Below are positions 35,514-44,386 of a stretch of 64,000 bases of DNA, piece by piece. A program made the translations under genes and the position numbers. The stretch covers positions 163,879 through 227,878 of the forward strand of contig JAGYIN010000002.1 of the NCBI GenBank assembly GCA_018402665.1, given 5' to 3'. Numbering within the stretch: position 1 is the stretch's first letter; every line of letters starts with the position of its first letter. The DNA comes from Schleiferiaceae bacterium (GTDB lineage Bacteria; Bacteroidota; Bacteroidia; Flavobacteriales; Schleiferiaceae). Below the pieces are notes generated by a model. The model did not search any database, was not told the DNA's origin, and was given only the letters and a program-made list of their open reading frames with translations.

Positions 35514-36779
35514 ATGACAATGCGAAATCTATTTTTAATAGTGGGATTTTTAGTTTCCTCCATCTTGATAGGACAATCTAATCCCATAATAAGCGGGTGT
35601 ATAACAAATGCCCCTGATACACTGTCGAGTGTAAAGGTTGCTTATCTCAAGGGGAAAGGCCTCGCTGTAAAACAGGAAATCCCTGTCAAAAACGGATGTT
35701 TTGAAGCAGCTTGGGAGCAAGAGGAGCGAGGAATATTCATTCTATATATCGATGGTGAGCACACCTTTGATATGGTAATCTCTAACGGTAATTTGACCAT
35801 TAACGCGGACTATAATAACCTTGTCAAAGTATCGCTCGAAGGACCAGGTATCGCGGAATTTGAAGGCTTTAAGTCTTTGTTGAGCGCAAAGCCAGAGCAA
35901 ACAGCAATAGAGCAATATCTTTTGGGAATTAAGGATGCCGCCTTGAAGGATTTCCTATTGCCGCAAATCTATCCAATAAATCCAGATACAAATGTGTATT
36001 GGCTCCGCTCACATTTTTGGGACTACACTAACCTCTATTCTAAAAGCACACTGATCAATCCTTTCTTTGAGAAGAACAGGAAAGTTTATTACGAACAAGT
36101 ATTAGGACATAATCCAGATTCAGTCATCAAGCATTTAAATAAACTTTTGAACAGCCCAATGGATGAACAGATTAGAAAAGTTTTTATCAGTAGCGCTACC
36201 TATCATTATGAGACCTCAAATTATATGGGCGAGGACAAAGTGTTTGTTTGGCTCGCTCAAACGTTTTACAATACGGGATATGCGGATTGGGTGAGTAAAG
36301 AAAACCTTGCGAAAATCAAAGAGAAATCGGACGGTCTCTCCACAGAATTAGTTGGAAACAAGGCGAGGGACTTCGCCTTTGATACACAAAGTAGCGGACG
36401 TATGAAGTTGTCCGAAGTTCAGAGTCCCATTACGATTCTTTATTTCTGGGACAGCGAGTGCGGTCATTGCAGGAAGGAAACACCGCGTTTGAAAGCGTTT
36501 TACGATGAATACAAAGACAAGGGGGTAGAAATCGTTGCTATAACCCTTGAGAATGAATTTACAGGATGGAAAAAGTACATTGAGGAGTACGATCTGGATT
36601 GGATCAATGGGTTTGAATCGGACTTTGAACGGCCGAACTTCCTCTGGTACTATTACATTCCGACCACTCCGAAAAAGTTAGTTTTGGGACCGGATAAGAC
36701 GATTATCGCAAAAAATCTGGACGTGGAGACCACTTTACGAACGTTTATTGACGACTACCTTGCTGGAAAAGTGAAGTAA
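35514..36779 (+). CDS. TlpA-like thioredoxin-fold protein, exported
   Basis: 421 residues with an N-terminal signal sequence (about 1-22, ending LIGQ). The first ~120 residues resemble the DUF4369-type beta domain seen in Bacteroidota TlpA proteins, then a helical region to about 285, then a thioredoxin/AhpC-TSA domain with redox motif CGHC in WDSECGHCRKETP near residue 321 and cis-Pro in IPTTPKKLVL. Probably a periplasmic thiol reductase or oxidoreductase. ATG at 35520 is an alternative start. It ends at a strong bidirectional terminator. Confidence 0.87.
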   Translation: MTMRNLFLIVGFLVSSILIGQSNPIISGCITNAPDTLSSVKVAYLKGKGLAVKQEIPVKNGCFEAAWEQEERGIFILYIDGEHTFDMVISNGNLTINADYNNLVKVSLEGPGIAEFEGFKSLLSAKPEQTAIEQYLLGIKDAALKDFLLPQIYPINPDTNVYWLRSHFWDYTNLYSKSTLINPFFEKNRKVYYEQVLGHNPDSVIKHLNKLLNSPMDEQIRKVFISSATYHYETSNYMGEDKVFVWLAQTFYNTGYADWVSKENLAKIKEKSDGLSTELVGNKARDFAFDTQSSGRMKLSEVQSPITILYFWDSECGHCRKETPRLKAFYDEYKDKGVEIVAITLENEFTGWKKYIEEYDLDWINGFESDFERPNFLWYYYIPTTPKKLVLGPDKTIIAKNLDVETTLRTFIDDYLAGKVK

Positions 36780-36793
36780 GAAGCATAAAAAAG

Positions 36794-36824
36794 CCCGCGG
36801 CTCATCGAGCCGCGGGATTTTTTA
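36794..36824. terminator. Bidirectional intrinsic terminator between TlpA-like and Cys-rich genes
   Basis: A perfect 10-bp stem (36794-36803 with 36807-36816), 3-nt loop, T run after it and A run before it, serving both convergent genes. Confidence 0.9.
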
Positions 36825-36841
36825 ATTTTTCGGCCGTTGGC

Positions 36842-37210
36842 CTATTCTTTTCCGCTATCAGCGCATCCTGCTTTCTTTTCAGAGCAACATGCTTTTGCAG
36901 GGGTTACAGCGGCAGTTGCTGTTGATTTCTCTTTGCTTTCGCAAGATTTTCCTTCAGATTTCCCTTCTGAACAACATGATTTTTTCGCTGGAACCATTGC
37001 TGTTGCTGATTTTTTTGATGCACAGTGACCACATTCCTTGCCTTCAGCTTTTGCTGCGCTACAGCAGGCTTTCATATTTGATTTCGCTTCGACTTTACCG
37101 TGATCGCAGGTTTCAGTACATACGTGTTTTTCAGCGTTTTGTGGTTTTTCTTGTGCAAAGGCAACTACGGAAAAGAGCGCCAATACTGCGGTGAATAGGG
37201 TTTTTTTCAT
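36842..37210 (-). CDS. Small Cys- and Lys-rich secreted protein
   Basis: 122 residues: a signal peptide (about 1-19, ending AFAQ) and a mature part with 12 Cys, including three CC pairs in ACCS, SCCS and ACCS contexts, plus a CTETC and a CGHC. The CC segments recur about every 30-36 residues with Lys/Ser/Glu-rich spacers (for instance SCCSEGKSEGKSCESKEK), so the mature protein looks like three diverged repeats. It is probably a periplasmic metal- or redox-buffering peptide, but I do not recognise a family. Convergent with the TlpA-like gene and divergent from the OmpA lipoprotein gene. Confidence 0.72.
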   Translation of the reverse strand: MKKTLFTAVLALFSVVAFAQEKPQNAEKHVCTETCDHGKVEAKSNMKACCSAAKAEGKECGHCASKKSATAMVPAKKSCCSEGKSEGKSCESKEKSTATAAVTPAKACCSEKKAGCADSGKE

Positions 37211-37261
37211 GTTTTTCTCGTTTTAGAGGAGGGAAGTTAATGAATTCCCGTGTTTTACCCC

Positions 37262-37290
37262 TTGTTTGGTCATAGAAGTTCTTATTTTTG
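37262..37290 (+). promoter_or_regulatory. Promoter of the OmpA-family lipoprotein gene
   Basis: TTG (37262-37264), 18-nt spacer, TATTTTTG (37283-37290): both Bacteroidota elements at a normal spacing. The start codon is at 37313, giving a leader of roughly 15-18 nt rich in A and G. Confidence 0.7.
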
Positions 37291-37312
37291 CGTAGAAACC
37301 AAAAGAGAAAAA

Positions 37313-38137
37313 ATGAAAAAGGTATTTGTATTGGCTTTGGCAGCCGCTTTGTCTTTGACAAGCTGTGTGAGCAAGCAAAAATACGTGGAGCTGGAGACGT
37401 TGCAGAACACCACTGCTGACAAATTGAGCAACACAAAAATGGAATTGGCAGCAGCTACTGCGGCTAAGGAGGCTCAGGCTAAAGAATTGGCTGCACTTCG
37501 TGCACAAACTTCAAGTTTGATGAAACAGGTAGGCGATCTTACTACAATGAGTGCTACAAACGCTCAGAACATGGAGAAAACGCTTGAGAGCATCAATGAG
37601 AAGGAATTGGCCATTACTCGTCTTCAAGACGCAATGAACCGCAAGGACAGTGTGACATTTGCATTGGTAACTTCATTGAAAGGCGCTTTAGGCGATATCA
37701 ATGATGAAGATGTGCAGATCAGCGTTGAGAAAGGTGTGGTTTACGTCAACTTGAGTGATAAGTTGATGTTCCGTCCAGGTTCAGATTATGTAAGCAAAGA
37801 CGCTAAGAATGTTCTTGGTAAAGTTGCGAAAATCATGAATGCTAAACCAGGTCTTGAGATTTTGGTTGAAGGTCACACAGATACTGATCCAATCGCAACA
37901 GAATGTGTTAAGGACAACTGGGAGCTTTCAGTTCGCCGTGCAACGAACATTGTTCGTGTACTTCATACTGAGCACGGTATTGCTGCAGAGCGTATGACTG
38001 CTGCAGGTCGTGGTGAGCACATTCCTGTTGCTTCGAACGACACACGTGAGGGTCGCGCTGCGAACCGTCGTACTCGTATCGTAGTTCTTCCTAAATTGGA
38101 TGAATTCAACAAGATGATTGAGGAAGGTTTGAAATAA
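37313..38137 (+). CDS. OmpA family lipoprotein with coiled coil
   Basis: About 274 residues. The lipoprotein signal ends in LTSCVS (Cys19 or so). A long Ala/Glu/Lys coiled coil spans about 25-120, followed by an OmpA C-terminal peptidoglycan-binding domain (about 140-265) with ILVEGHTDTDPI and the NWELSVRRATNIVR ... AAGRGEHIP ... NRRTRIVV blocks. It anchors the outer membrane to peptidoglycan. The ATG at 37313 is preferred over an in-frame start at 37250 because of the promoter and the lipobox. Confidence 0.93.
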   Translation: MKKVFVLALAAALSLTSCVSKQKYVELETLQNTTADKLSNTKMELAAATAAKEAQAKELAALRAQTSSLMKQVGDLTTMSATNAQNMEKTLESINEKELAITRLQDAMNRKDSVTFALVTSLKGALGDINDEDVQISVEKGVVYVNLSDKLMFRPGSDYVSKDAKNVLGKVAKIMNAKPGLEILVEGHTDTDPIATECVKDNWELSVRRATNIVRVLHTEHGIAAERMTAAGRGEHIPVASNDTREGRAANRRTRIVVLPKLDEFNKMIEEGLK

Positions 38138-38160
38138 GCCTATACCATAGTTCTATAAGA

Positions 38161-38189
38161 GCCCGTTGCGAAAGCAATGGGCTTTTTTA
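38161..38189 (+). terminator. Intrinsic terminator after the OmpA lipoprotein gene
   Basis: A 9-bp stem (38161-38169 with 38174-38182, one G-U pair) capped by a GAAA tetraloop, then a T run. Confidence 0.92.
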
Positions 38190-38564
38190 TTTTACAGCAT
38201 CGAGCACTCCTTTGAAACTGCGGCTGATCGGCAGCACTTCTAAGGTGTTCTGCAGACGAAGGCCGACTTCGGAGGCGTTGTGATGTTCGATATGTTGTGG
38301 GTTAATTAGGAAGCTGCGGTGAATACGAATCCATCCTGTAATTTCAGATTCCCAATGTTTAATTGAGCGTGTGGTAGTCCATTGCAATCCATTCACGCCA
38401 TGAACGATGGTTATGCGGTCGCGACTTTCAATAAAGGCCAATTCAGCCAGGGGGAGTGTATATTCCTTTCGGTTAGATACAAAGGAGAGGAGGGGTTCCT
38501 GATCTTGTTTCGGGAAGAATTGGGCAGTCAGTACTGCTCTGCAAGTACTAATGCACTGATCCAA
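38187..38564 (-). CDS. LytTR DNA-binding domain protein, start abnormal
   Basis: About 100 of 125 residues form a LytTR domain: LAFIESRDRITIVHG, TTTRSIKHWESEI, WIRIHRSFLINPQHIE, LEVLPISRSFKGVLD. LytTR domains bind promoter DNA direct repeats. The frame has no ATG before the domain; the only start upstream is a TTG at 38564, inside the end of the preceding membrane-protein gene, in the -1 frame. It may be expressed by reinitiation or frameshift, or the two genes may be one protein split by a frameshift. Bacteroidota proteins with a four-helix membrane part and a C-terminal LytTR domain are common, which supports the split-gene view. Confidence 0.7.
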   Translation of the reverse strand: MDQCISTCRAVLTAQFFPKQDQEPLLSFVSNRKEYTLPLAELAFIESRDRITIVHGVNGLQWTTTRSIKHWESEITGWIRIHRSFLINPQHIEHHNASEVGLRLQNTLEVLPISRSFKGVLDAVK

Positions 38565-38860
38565 AATAGGGAGAAGATGGGGTTGATCAGTACTTTTGGA
38601 AAATGCTCCGGGTCCAATTCAAACAGCAGCCAATATGCTGCAATCGCGCCCAGGTATTCCAACCACAGTACCCCAATAATCAGATAGAACCAATAGTGCA
38701 GTTTTTTAGGAAAGTGCACACTCCATCTTGGGGCCAATGCACGCGCAAGTAACGCACCCGGCATCAACATGGTGCTGAGCATCCAAGCTTGAATAAAGTG
38801 AGCGAGGAAACTGGTATAGATTCCTGCTAAAACGAAAGTGGCCAGCAGCATTACGTCCAT
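38528..38860 (-). CDS. Small membrane protein, likely N-terminal half of a membrane-LytTR protein
   Basis: 110 residues with about three to four hydrophobic helices (near 3-20, 26-42, 55-80 and 90-106). The last 37 bp overlap the LytTR gene in another frame. On its own it resembles the membrane part of LytTR regulators that lack a response-regulator receiver domain. A terminator-free upstream region of about 100 bp holds no clear promoter. Confidence 0.65.
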   Translation of the reverse strand: MDVMLLATFVLAGIYTSFLAHFIQAWMLSTMLMPGALLARALAPRWSVHFPKKLHYWFYLIIGVLWLEYLGAIAAYWLLFELDPEHFPKVLINPIFSLFWISALVLAEQY

Positions 38861-38977
38861 TTACGGCCTGCTTATCTACATCATCAGCTTGATCGTTCAG
38901 GTCGTGCAACGATTCTTGAAATAGCGAAGAAGAACATGGCGCCGCGCAGCGCGCGGCCCACGGAAGTATAGCAAAAA

Positions 38978-39004
38978 AAGGCGGCCCGTAGGGCCGCCTT
39001 TTTG
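38978..39004. terminator. Bidirectional intrinsic terminator
   Basis: A perfect 10-bp stem (38978-38987 with 38991-39000), 3-nt loop, with an A run before and a T run after. It lies just beyond the stop of the small lipoprotein gene on the minus strand. Confidence 0.85.
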
Positions 39005-39017
39005 TGAAAAGTATTTT

Positions 39018-39248
39018 TTACGGACACTCCACGCGCAAAACCTTCAAGTAAGCGCCTGCTCCAGTGATGGTGGAGTCAACAATACCGGCATCTAGACACG
39101 TATCTTCTACGGTCATTGCAGAACTGTTCAGTTGGTAGTCGAAGCCGTCCCAAGTGTAATTATCTTCATAAAGATCGCAATCGCAAAAGGCGTTCCCACA
39201 AGAGGCTAGCATGAGGCCAAATCCGGCCAGGAGAAGTAATTTTTTCAT
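39018..39248 (-). CDS. Small lipoprotein, unknown function
   Basis: 76 residues: a lipobox signal MKKLLLLAGFGLMLASCGN (Cys17), then a short acidic mature part with further Cys (CDCDLYED, EDTCLDAG and a Cys near the C-terminus). Conserved features beyond the signal are not recognised. It has its own terminator downstream on the minus strand. Probably outer-membrane or periplasmic. Confidence 0.7.
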   Translation of the reverse strand: MKKLLLLAGFGLMLASCGNAFCDCDLYEDNYTWDGFDYQLNSSAMTVEDTCLDAGIVDSTITGAGAYLKVLRVECP

Positions 39249-39308
39249 TCTGGTTTTGTGTTTTGTTGGTCCAATTTAACCAAAAAATACCGCCTACCCA
39301 ATCCTAAA

Positions 39309-40904
39309 CTAGTATTCAAGCGTACTGTTGGGAGCATAAGGCAGTCCACTGCGCTCTGCAACACGGTCTACGACATCCGTTATATGCACCTTATCAAACG
39401 ATTTACCGGCCTCTACACCATAGCCCATCATAAGAAAAGGAACATGGGTGTCGTAGGTATATCCTGTGCCGTGTGTAGAGCCGTAGGGACCGTAGAAAAT
39501 ACAGTTCGGTTGCAGTTGGAAAATGAGATCGCCTCCAAAACGACTTTGGTAGCCCTCATGCAGTTTCAATGCAAGTGCATCTGCACCCGGGCGTCGAACG
39601 TCATCGGCGGTATATACATGAACAAAAGGATCCATTTGCTCCGCAATTTTCGCGATTTCTACCGTGAAGGGTTTTGCCCATGCATTTAAATAAATGTGGT
39701 GGTTGATGATTTTCGACACGGCTTGCTCCATGTCCACCTGCACGTCCAGTTCACTTACGATGCGATCATTGAGTTGCGCTACAACATCTGCATTTGCGTA
39801 ATTGCGGACACTGTAGCCTCCATACGCAAGATGGTTGGGATTTTCGCTCGCCCCGTGATCGGCGGTGAGGTAGATAATGTAGTTTCCTTTTCCCACATTT
39901 TTATCGAGTGTGCGTATGAATTGGCCCAATTGGGCATCCAGTTTTAAATACATATCGTGTACCTCTCTTGAGCGGACCCCCCATGTATGACCGGCATAAT
40001 CTGGAGAGGAGAAACTTACCCCCAAAAAGTCCGTGTATTCATCTTGACCTAAATCTTCTTCCTCTACAAGGAGCTCAGCCATGTCTAATACTAGAGCGTT
40101 TCCAATGGGTGTATTTTTTAGAATGCCAAGTCCTTTTAATTGGACCATAGCTTCAAGGTTGTAAGGAAAACTCGAGCTGCCTTCATTGTATTTAGGCTCG
40201 TAAGGATTTTCGTCTGAAAGGCTATTTGCATACTTACGCGGCGCCATTTCCAGTTTCCACCCTTTTTTCATCAACAACATTCCCTTTTCCTTGCTGTTGT
40301 ACTTCTCCACATATCCAGGAAGCACATCGGTGTAATAACTACTTGAGACGAAATGCATACCACCATCAAGCCAGTAGGCTCCATCCGCGAAATGCCCTGC
40401 CGGGAATATGGCCCCACGGTCTTTTACACTTACGCCGAAACTTTTTCCTTGGTTGTTGGTGTGCAGTTTGATGCCGTCACTAAAGGTTAAAGCCCGAAGA
40501 TTTTTAGGCGATCTTTTGCTGCTGCTCTCAACGGTTCCCACAGGAGAAACGGTAGTGTCTTCTGCGCAGTACATCTCATAATTCGTTCTACCGTCCAACC
40601 AATCGTTTGCGACGATCCCGTGATACTTTGGCGTAGTGCCTGTGGAAATACTGGCATGTCCGGGTCCTGTATAGGTGGGGACATAGTTGTAGTGCGTATT
40701 CGCATAGTTGTATCCACTATCGAGCAGCATGCGGAATCCACCGTCGCTGGCAAATTGATCGTTAAAACGGATGAGATATTCGGCACGCATTTGGTCGACA
40801 ACGATTTGAACGACCAGTTTCGGTTGCGCCCAAAGACCACTAAATACGCTGCTAATTAGGATGGCCCCAATTGCTCCTCTAACATTTCTTTTTTGATGTT
40901 GCAT
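39309..40904 (-). CDS. pafA: Alkaline phosphatase PafA-type
   Basis: About 531 residues of the alkaline phosphatase superfamily, phosphate-irrepressible type. A signal peptide ends at FSGLWAQ, then VVQIVVDQMRAEYL contains the first metal Asp, and the nucleophile Thr lies in YTGPGHASISTGT (Thr79 if translation starts at 40904). Further metal ligands are in SSPDYAGHTWG, TADHGASENP, and STHGTGYTYDTHVPF near the C-terminus. An ATG at 40913 would add three residues. The 5' end overlaps the 3' end of the ABC-F gene on the same strand by about 49 bp. Confidence 0.92.
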   Translation of the reverse strand: MQHQKRNVRGAIGAILISSVFSGLWAQPKLVVQIVVDQMRAEYLIRFNDQFASDGGFRMLLDSGYNYANTHYNYVPTYTGPGHASISTGTTPKYHGIVANDWLDGRTNYEMYCAEDTTVSPVGTVESSSKRSPKNLRALTFSDGIKLHTNNQGKSFGVSVKDRGAIFPAGHFADGAYWLDGGMHFVSSSYYTDVLPGYVEKYNSKEKGMLLMKKGWKLEMAPRKYANSLSDENPYEPKYNEGSSSFPYNLEAMVQLKGLGILKNTPIGNALVLDMAELLVEEEDLGQDEYTDFLGVSFSSPDYAGHTWGVRSREVHDMYLKLDAQLGQFIRTLDKNVGKGNYIIYLTADHGASENPNHLAYGGYSVRNYANADVVAQLNDRIVSELDVQVDMEQAVSKIINHHIYLNAWAKPFTVEIAKIAEQMDPFVHVYTADDVRRPGADALALKLHEGYQSRFGGDLIFQLQPNCIFYGPYGSTHGTGYTYDTHVPFLMMGYGVEAGKSFDKVHITDVVDRVAERSGLPYAPNSTLEY

Positions 40905-42820
40905 GCTTCCCATTCTTCCATTTTAGCTGAAAGTACAGCCTTTTTTTGTTCATATTTTGGGTAAAAATCCGGATCTCCCATGAGTTCTTTACAGGCCACA
41001 GGATCTGCTAGTTGAACCTCCCAATTCCCGATAATTTTCTCCAATTCTTCGATTGCCTCCTCAAGTGATTCCAAGTTATGGCTTTCACGGCGCAATTCCT
41101 TTTCAAATTGCTTCCGTTCATTGTACGAAGGTCCATTATCGTCGGGTGCGTTTTTTTTCGCTTTCTGCTTTTTGGCGCTGGCCGATTTTGCCTCGACTTC
41201 CCGCATCGTTTCCATTTTCCGGTATTCCAGATAATATTCGATACCACCAAGCAGGGTTTTTACTTTATGGTCTCGGAATTCAATCGTCTTCGTTACCAGA
41301 CCTTCTAAAAACTCACGATCGTGACTCACTACGAGTAATGTCCCGTCAAAGCTCAGTAAACTGTTCTTTAAAACATCTTTACTGTTCATATCTAAGTGGT
41401 TGGTGGGCTCATCCATTACCAAAAAGTTAATGGGCTTGAGCAGCAGCTTACAAAGCGCTAATCTACCGCGTTCACCCCCACTAAGTACCTTTACTTTTTT
41501 CTCGACATCCTCTCCACGGAACATGAACGATCCCAACATACTGCGTGCATGTTTGCGCATTTCTTCAGGCGAGGCATCCTCTATAGTTTGCAAGGCGGTT
41601 TTATCACCATCCAGTTCATCAGCCTGATCCTGAGCAAAGTAACCGACCAATACATTGTGCCCCAATTCCAAAGTACCCTCAGAAGAGATCTCTTTCAACA
41701 ACGCCTTCACTAAGGTACTCTTGCCTTGACCGTTCTGCCCAACAAAGGCGACGCGATCGCCGCGTTCTATTTCTAAATCAACCCCTTTTAAGACCAATTT
41801 ATCGTCATAGCTCTTGCCAACGCCTTCCGCCTTAGCCACGACCTTACCGCTTCGCGGCGCAGGTAGAAACCTGAAATGCATGGCAGATGAATCTTCTTGA
41901 TCCACTTCAATGCGCTCCATGCGGTCCAATTTTTTAATCAAACTCTGCGCAAAAGACGCTTTACTTGCCTTCGCTCTGAATCGTTCAATCAATTCTTCGG
42001 TTTGCTTAATCTCGCGCTCCTGGTTCTTCGCAGTCGCTAATTGCTTTTCGCGTAAATCTGCGCGCAGCGACAAATAGCGCGTGTACGGTGCGTTAAAATC
42101 ATAGATTCTCCCCATCATCACCTCAATGGTACGGTTCGTCACATGATCCAGAAATGTTCTATCGTGACTCACTACCAGTAGCGTCTGATTACTTTCACTA
42201 AGATGCTGTTCAAGCCACATGATGCTCTCAATATCTAAGTGGTTCGTGGGCTCATCGAGCAGTAACAAATCGGGCTTTTGAAGCAGTAAACGGGCCAATT
42301 CCGCACGCATCCGCCACCCACCCGAAAAGGTGTGTAGTGGATTTTCAAAAACCTCGGGATCAAACCCCAGTCCTTTTAATACCAATTCAATATCCGCATC
42401 TAAGCTATCGCCACCCAATAACCCAAATCGCTCACTAAGTTCACTCAGTTCGTCGATCAATGCGCTGTACGAATCACTTTCATAATCTGTACGCACTTCG
42501 AAGGCCGTATTGATTTCCTCAATTCGAATGTTAATTCGAGTGATTTCGTCAAACGCACTTCGGGCGATGTCCATGATGCTCTTGTTCATGTCCATCTTCA
42601 AATCCTGCCGTAAGAACCCAATCCGAGTTTCTTTGGCTTTACTCATCGCTCCACCGTCCAGTGAATAATCACCGGCTATGAGTTTGAGCAAGGTGGATTT
42701 TCCCGCGCCATTGCGACCCACGAGACCTATACGGTCTCCGGGATTAATTTGAAAACTAATTTCATCGAAGATGGCGCGGCCACCGAAGAATAGAGATGCT
42801 TTGTTTACTGCTAAAATCAT
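40856..42820 (-). CDS. ABC-F family ATP-binding protein (translation factor type)
   Basis: A 654-residue soluble protein with two ABC domains and no membrane part. Walker A motifs GRNGAGKST near 36 and GQNGQGKST near 354, signatures FSGGWRMR and LSGGERGR, Walker B LLDEPTNHLD and VMDEPTNHLD, a linker with a P-site-tRNA-interaction-like segment between the domains, and a charged coiled-coil C-terminal extension from about residue 540. This architecture is that of Uup/EttA-like ribosome factors rather than a transporter. A specific antibiotic-protection role cannot be read from sequence. Confidence 0.92.
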   Translation of the reverse strand: MILAVNKASLFFGGRAIFDEISFQINPGDRIGLVGRNGAGKSTLLKLIAGDYSLDGGAMSKAKETRIGFLRQDLKMDMNKSIMDIARSAFDEITRINIRIEEINTAFEVRTDYESDSYSALIDELSELSERFGLLGGDSLDADIELVLKGLGFDPEVFENPLHTFSGGWRMRAELARLLLQKPDLLLLDEPTNHLDIESIMWLEQHLSESNQTLLVVSHDRTFLDHVTNRTIEVMMGRIYDFNAPYTRYLSLRADLREKQLATAKNQEREIKQTEELIERFRAKASKASFAQSLIKKLDRMERIEVDQEDSSAMHFRFLPAPRSGKVVAKAEGVGKSYDDKLVLKGVDLEIERGDRVAFVGQNGQGKSTLVKALLKEISSEGTLELGHNVLVGYFAQDQADELDGDKTALQTIEDASPEEMRKHARSMLGSFMFRGEDVEKKVKVLSGGERGRLALCKLLLKPINFLVMDEPTNHLDMNSKDVLKNSLLSFDGTLLVVSHDREFLEGLVTKTIEFRDHKVKTLLGGIEYYLEYRKMETMREVEAKSASAKKQKAKKNAPDDNGPSYNERKQFEKELRRESHNLESLEEAIEELEKIIGNWEVQLADPVACKELMGDPDFYPKYEQKKAVLSAKMEEWEACNIKKEMLEEQLGPS

Positions 42821-42825
42821 TGTGA

Positions 42826-42833
42826 CAAAAGTA
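42826..42833 (-). promoter_or_regulatory. Candidate -7 box (TAnnTTTG) for the ABC-F gene
   Basis: Minus-strand TACTTTTG, 5 nt upstream of the ATG at 42820; a CAA (TTG on the minus strand) lies 16 bp further upstream at 42850-42852. It predicts a leaderless transcript. Confidence 0.5.
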
Positions 42834-42888
42834 TCAAATGACTACGCGACAACACCTAATTTTACACTGCATTTCAGAATAAATCCAA

Positions 42889-43287
42889 ATGTTAAAAGGA
42901 ACCAAACTTTACGCCATCACACAATCCAAGTGTCCGCACTGTATGGAGGGGGATATTTATCCGAATAAGAACCCATATAACCTGAAACGCTTTTCCGAAA
43001 TCAACGAACGCTGCAGCGCGTGCAATCAAAATTTCGAGCCAGAACCCAACTTCTACTATGGGGCGATGTACGTGAGTTACGGTTATACGGTAGCTTTATT
43101 TGTCGCGGTGTACATCGTATTTGGTGTGTTTTTGGACTGGAGCATGTGGCCCACCATCACCGTGTTGGGGATTGTGCTCGTACTCCTGGGTCCATTGCTC
43201 TTTCGAATTGCCCGGACTACATGGCTATCGCTCTTTGTCCACTACGATAAATCGGCCATCGATCATTGGAAAAAAACAAAGAAGTAA
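42889..43287 (+). CDS. DUF983 family membrane protein
   Basis: 132 residues. An N-terminal zinc-ribbon-like part with CPHC and CSAC pairs (about 15-47), then two transmembrane helices (about 61-80 and 84-105) and a short basic tail. This matches DUF983, small membrane proteins of unknown function common in Bacteroidota and Alphaproteobacteria. It is divergent from the ABC-F gene and stands alone. Confidence 0.88.
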   Translation: MLKGTKLYAITQSKCPHCMEGDIYPNKNPYNLKRFSEINERCSACNQNFEPEPNFYYGAMYVSYGYTVALFVAVYIVFGVFLDWSMWPTITVLGIVLVLLGPLLFRIARTTWLSLFVHYDKSAIDHWKKTKK

Positions 43288-43336
43288 AGCCGCAGTAGCA
43301 CCTTCGCTGCGTTCCTTAAATGGGCATCAAATCAAA

Positions 43337-44386
43337 TTACTTCATCATTCGTTCGGGAAGACATTCTGTGAGCAACGGCGCTCCGTACATGAAGTGCTCC
43401 ACAAGGTTTTGGGCTAAATAGGGCGTCATTAGAACTGCACGGCTGCCCATTCCGTTAAAAATCCATACGTTTTTCACTTTAGGATGCGGTCCGACAAGTG
43501 GCTTACGATCTTTAACAGCCGGCCGTATACCCGCTCTATGTGCAACGGTTTTAAATTCACCGTCCCATACTTTTTGAACATGCGCTTCGAGTTCTTCACG
43601 CTTAGCTAGGGTAGGGCCATTGTGAAAACCGTCCCATGCGTAGGTTGCTCCTACAAGTGCTTCAGCTTTGCCGTCCCCAATCATAAAGTGACCCTGATGT
43701 ATGCACTCCTTTCCTAGATCCTCTTTTAATTGAACAGTGATGACTTCTCCCTTTACAGGAGCAAAGCCACGAACGTCCAATCTGCTTTCGCCCAAAGCCG
43801 ATTGCGCACCTTCACAGGAAATAATGGCATGTGCTCCCAGCGACCCGTATTTTACGCCATCACCATGCGACTCCACTGCATCCCAATCAAAAGTGGCCTC
43901 AGTATAGCTGTCAACAGCCTTTAATTTCGCTTTTACGGCCTCGAGCATCGCATTGACCTGTACGCGACCGGTCAGCTTCATCAGTCCTGATCCATGGTCC
44001 GCAAGGATGCGGTTAGGCACGTCAGAAATACGTTCATCGAGGTAAGGTGAGAATCCCGGGTGGTCGGAATGGGCGATCCACTGGTTTTGCTCGCCGGCGT
44101 TATGAAATACTCTTCGAATAGGAAGCGGTTCATAGAATGTTCCTTGGGTCCAATTCTCCATCGCCGGATACACCGATTGAAGGCTTTCCATCATCTCATC
44201 CGCCTTCCAAACCTTCTTCATTCGTTTTAAAACGACAGGATTCCAGAGTCCGGAGGCGACCACAGAACTTTTATTCGCGTTGGGCTGGTCGAACATCTGT
44301 ACACTTGCCCCATACTTCATCAAAGTGTAACTCAATACGGAACCTGCAATTCCCCCGCCAACAACGATATAATCTACGTATTTCAT
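43337..44386 (-). CDS. FAD-dependent oxidoreductase (DAO family)
   Basis: 349 residues with an N-terminal dinucleotide-binding fold (IVVGGGIAGSVLSYTL, GxGxxG type), a VVASGLWNPVVLKRMKK segment, and a C-terminal GIRPAVKDRKPLVGPHPKVKN and NGMGSRAVLMTPYLA block typical of D-amino acid oxidase/glycine oxidase-like enzymes. Cytoplasmic. Substrate unknown. Confidence 0.87.
   Translation of the reverse strand: MKYVDYIVVGGGIAGSVLSYTLMKYGASVQMFDQPNANKSSVVASGLWNPVVLKRMKKVWKADEMMESLQSVYPAMENWTQGTFYEPLPIRRVFHNAGEQNQWIAHSDHPGFSPYLDERISDVPNRILADHGSGLMKLTGRVQVNAMLEAVKAKLKAVDSYTEATFDWDAVESHGDGVKYGSLGAHAIISCEGAQSALGESRLDVRGFAPVKGEVITVQLKEDLGKECIHQGHFMIGDGKAEALVGATYAWDGFHNGPTLAKREELEAHVQKVWDGEFKTVAHRAGIRPAVKDRKPLVGPHPKVKNVWIFNGMGSRAVLMTPYLAQNLVEHFMYGAPLLTECLPERMMK

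Noticed and set aside
38940..38958. GC-rich inverted repeat CCGCGC/GCGCGG as a regulatory site
   Set aside because: Short, next to a strong terminator, and with no gene start close enough to interpret.
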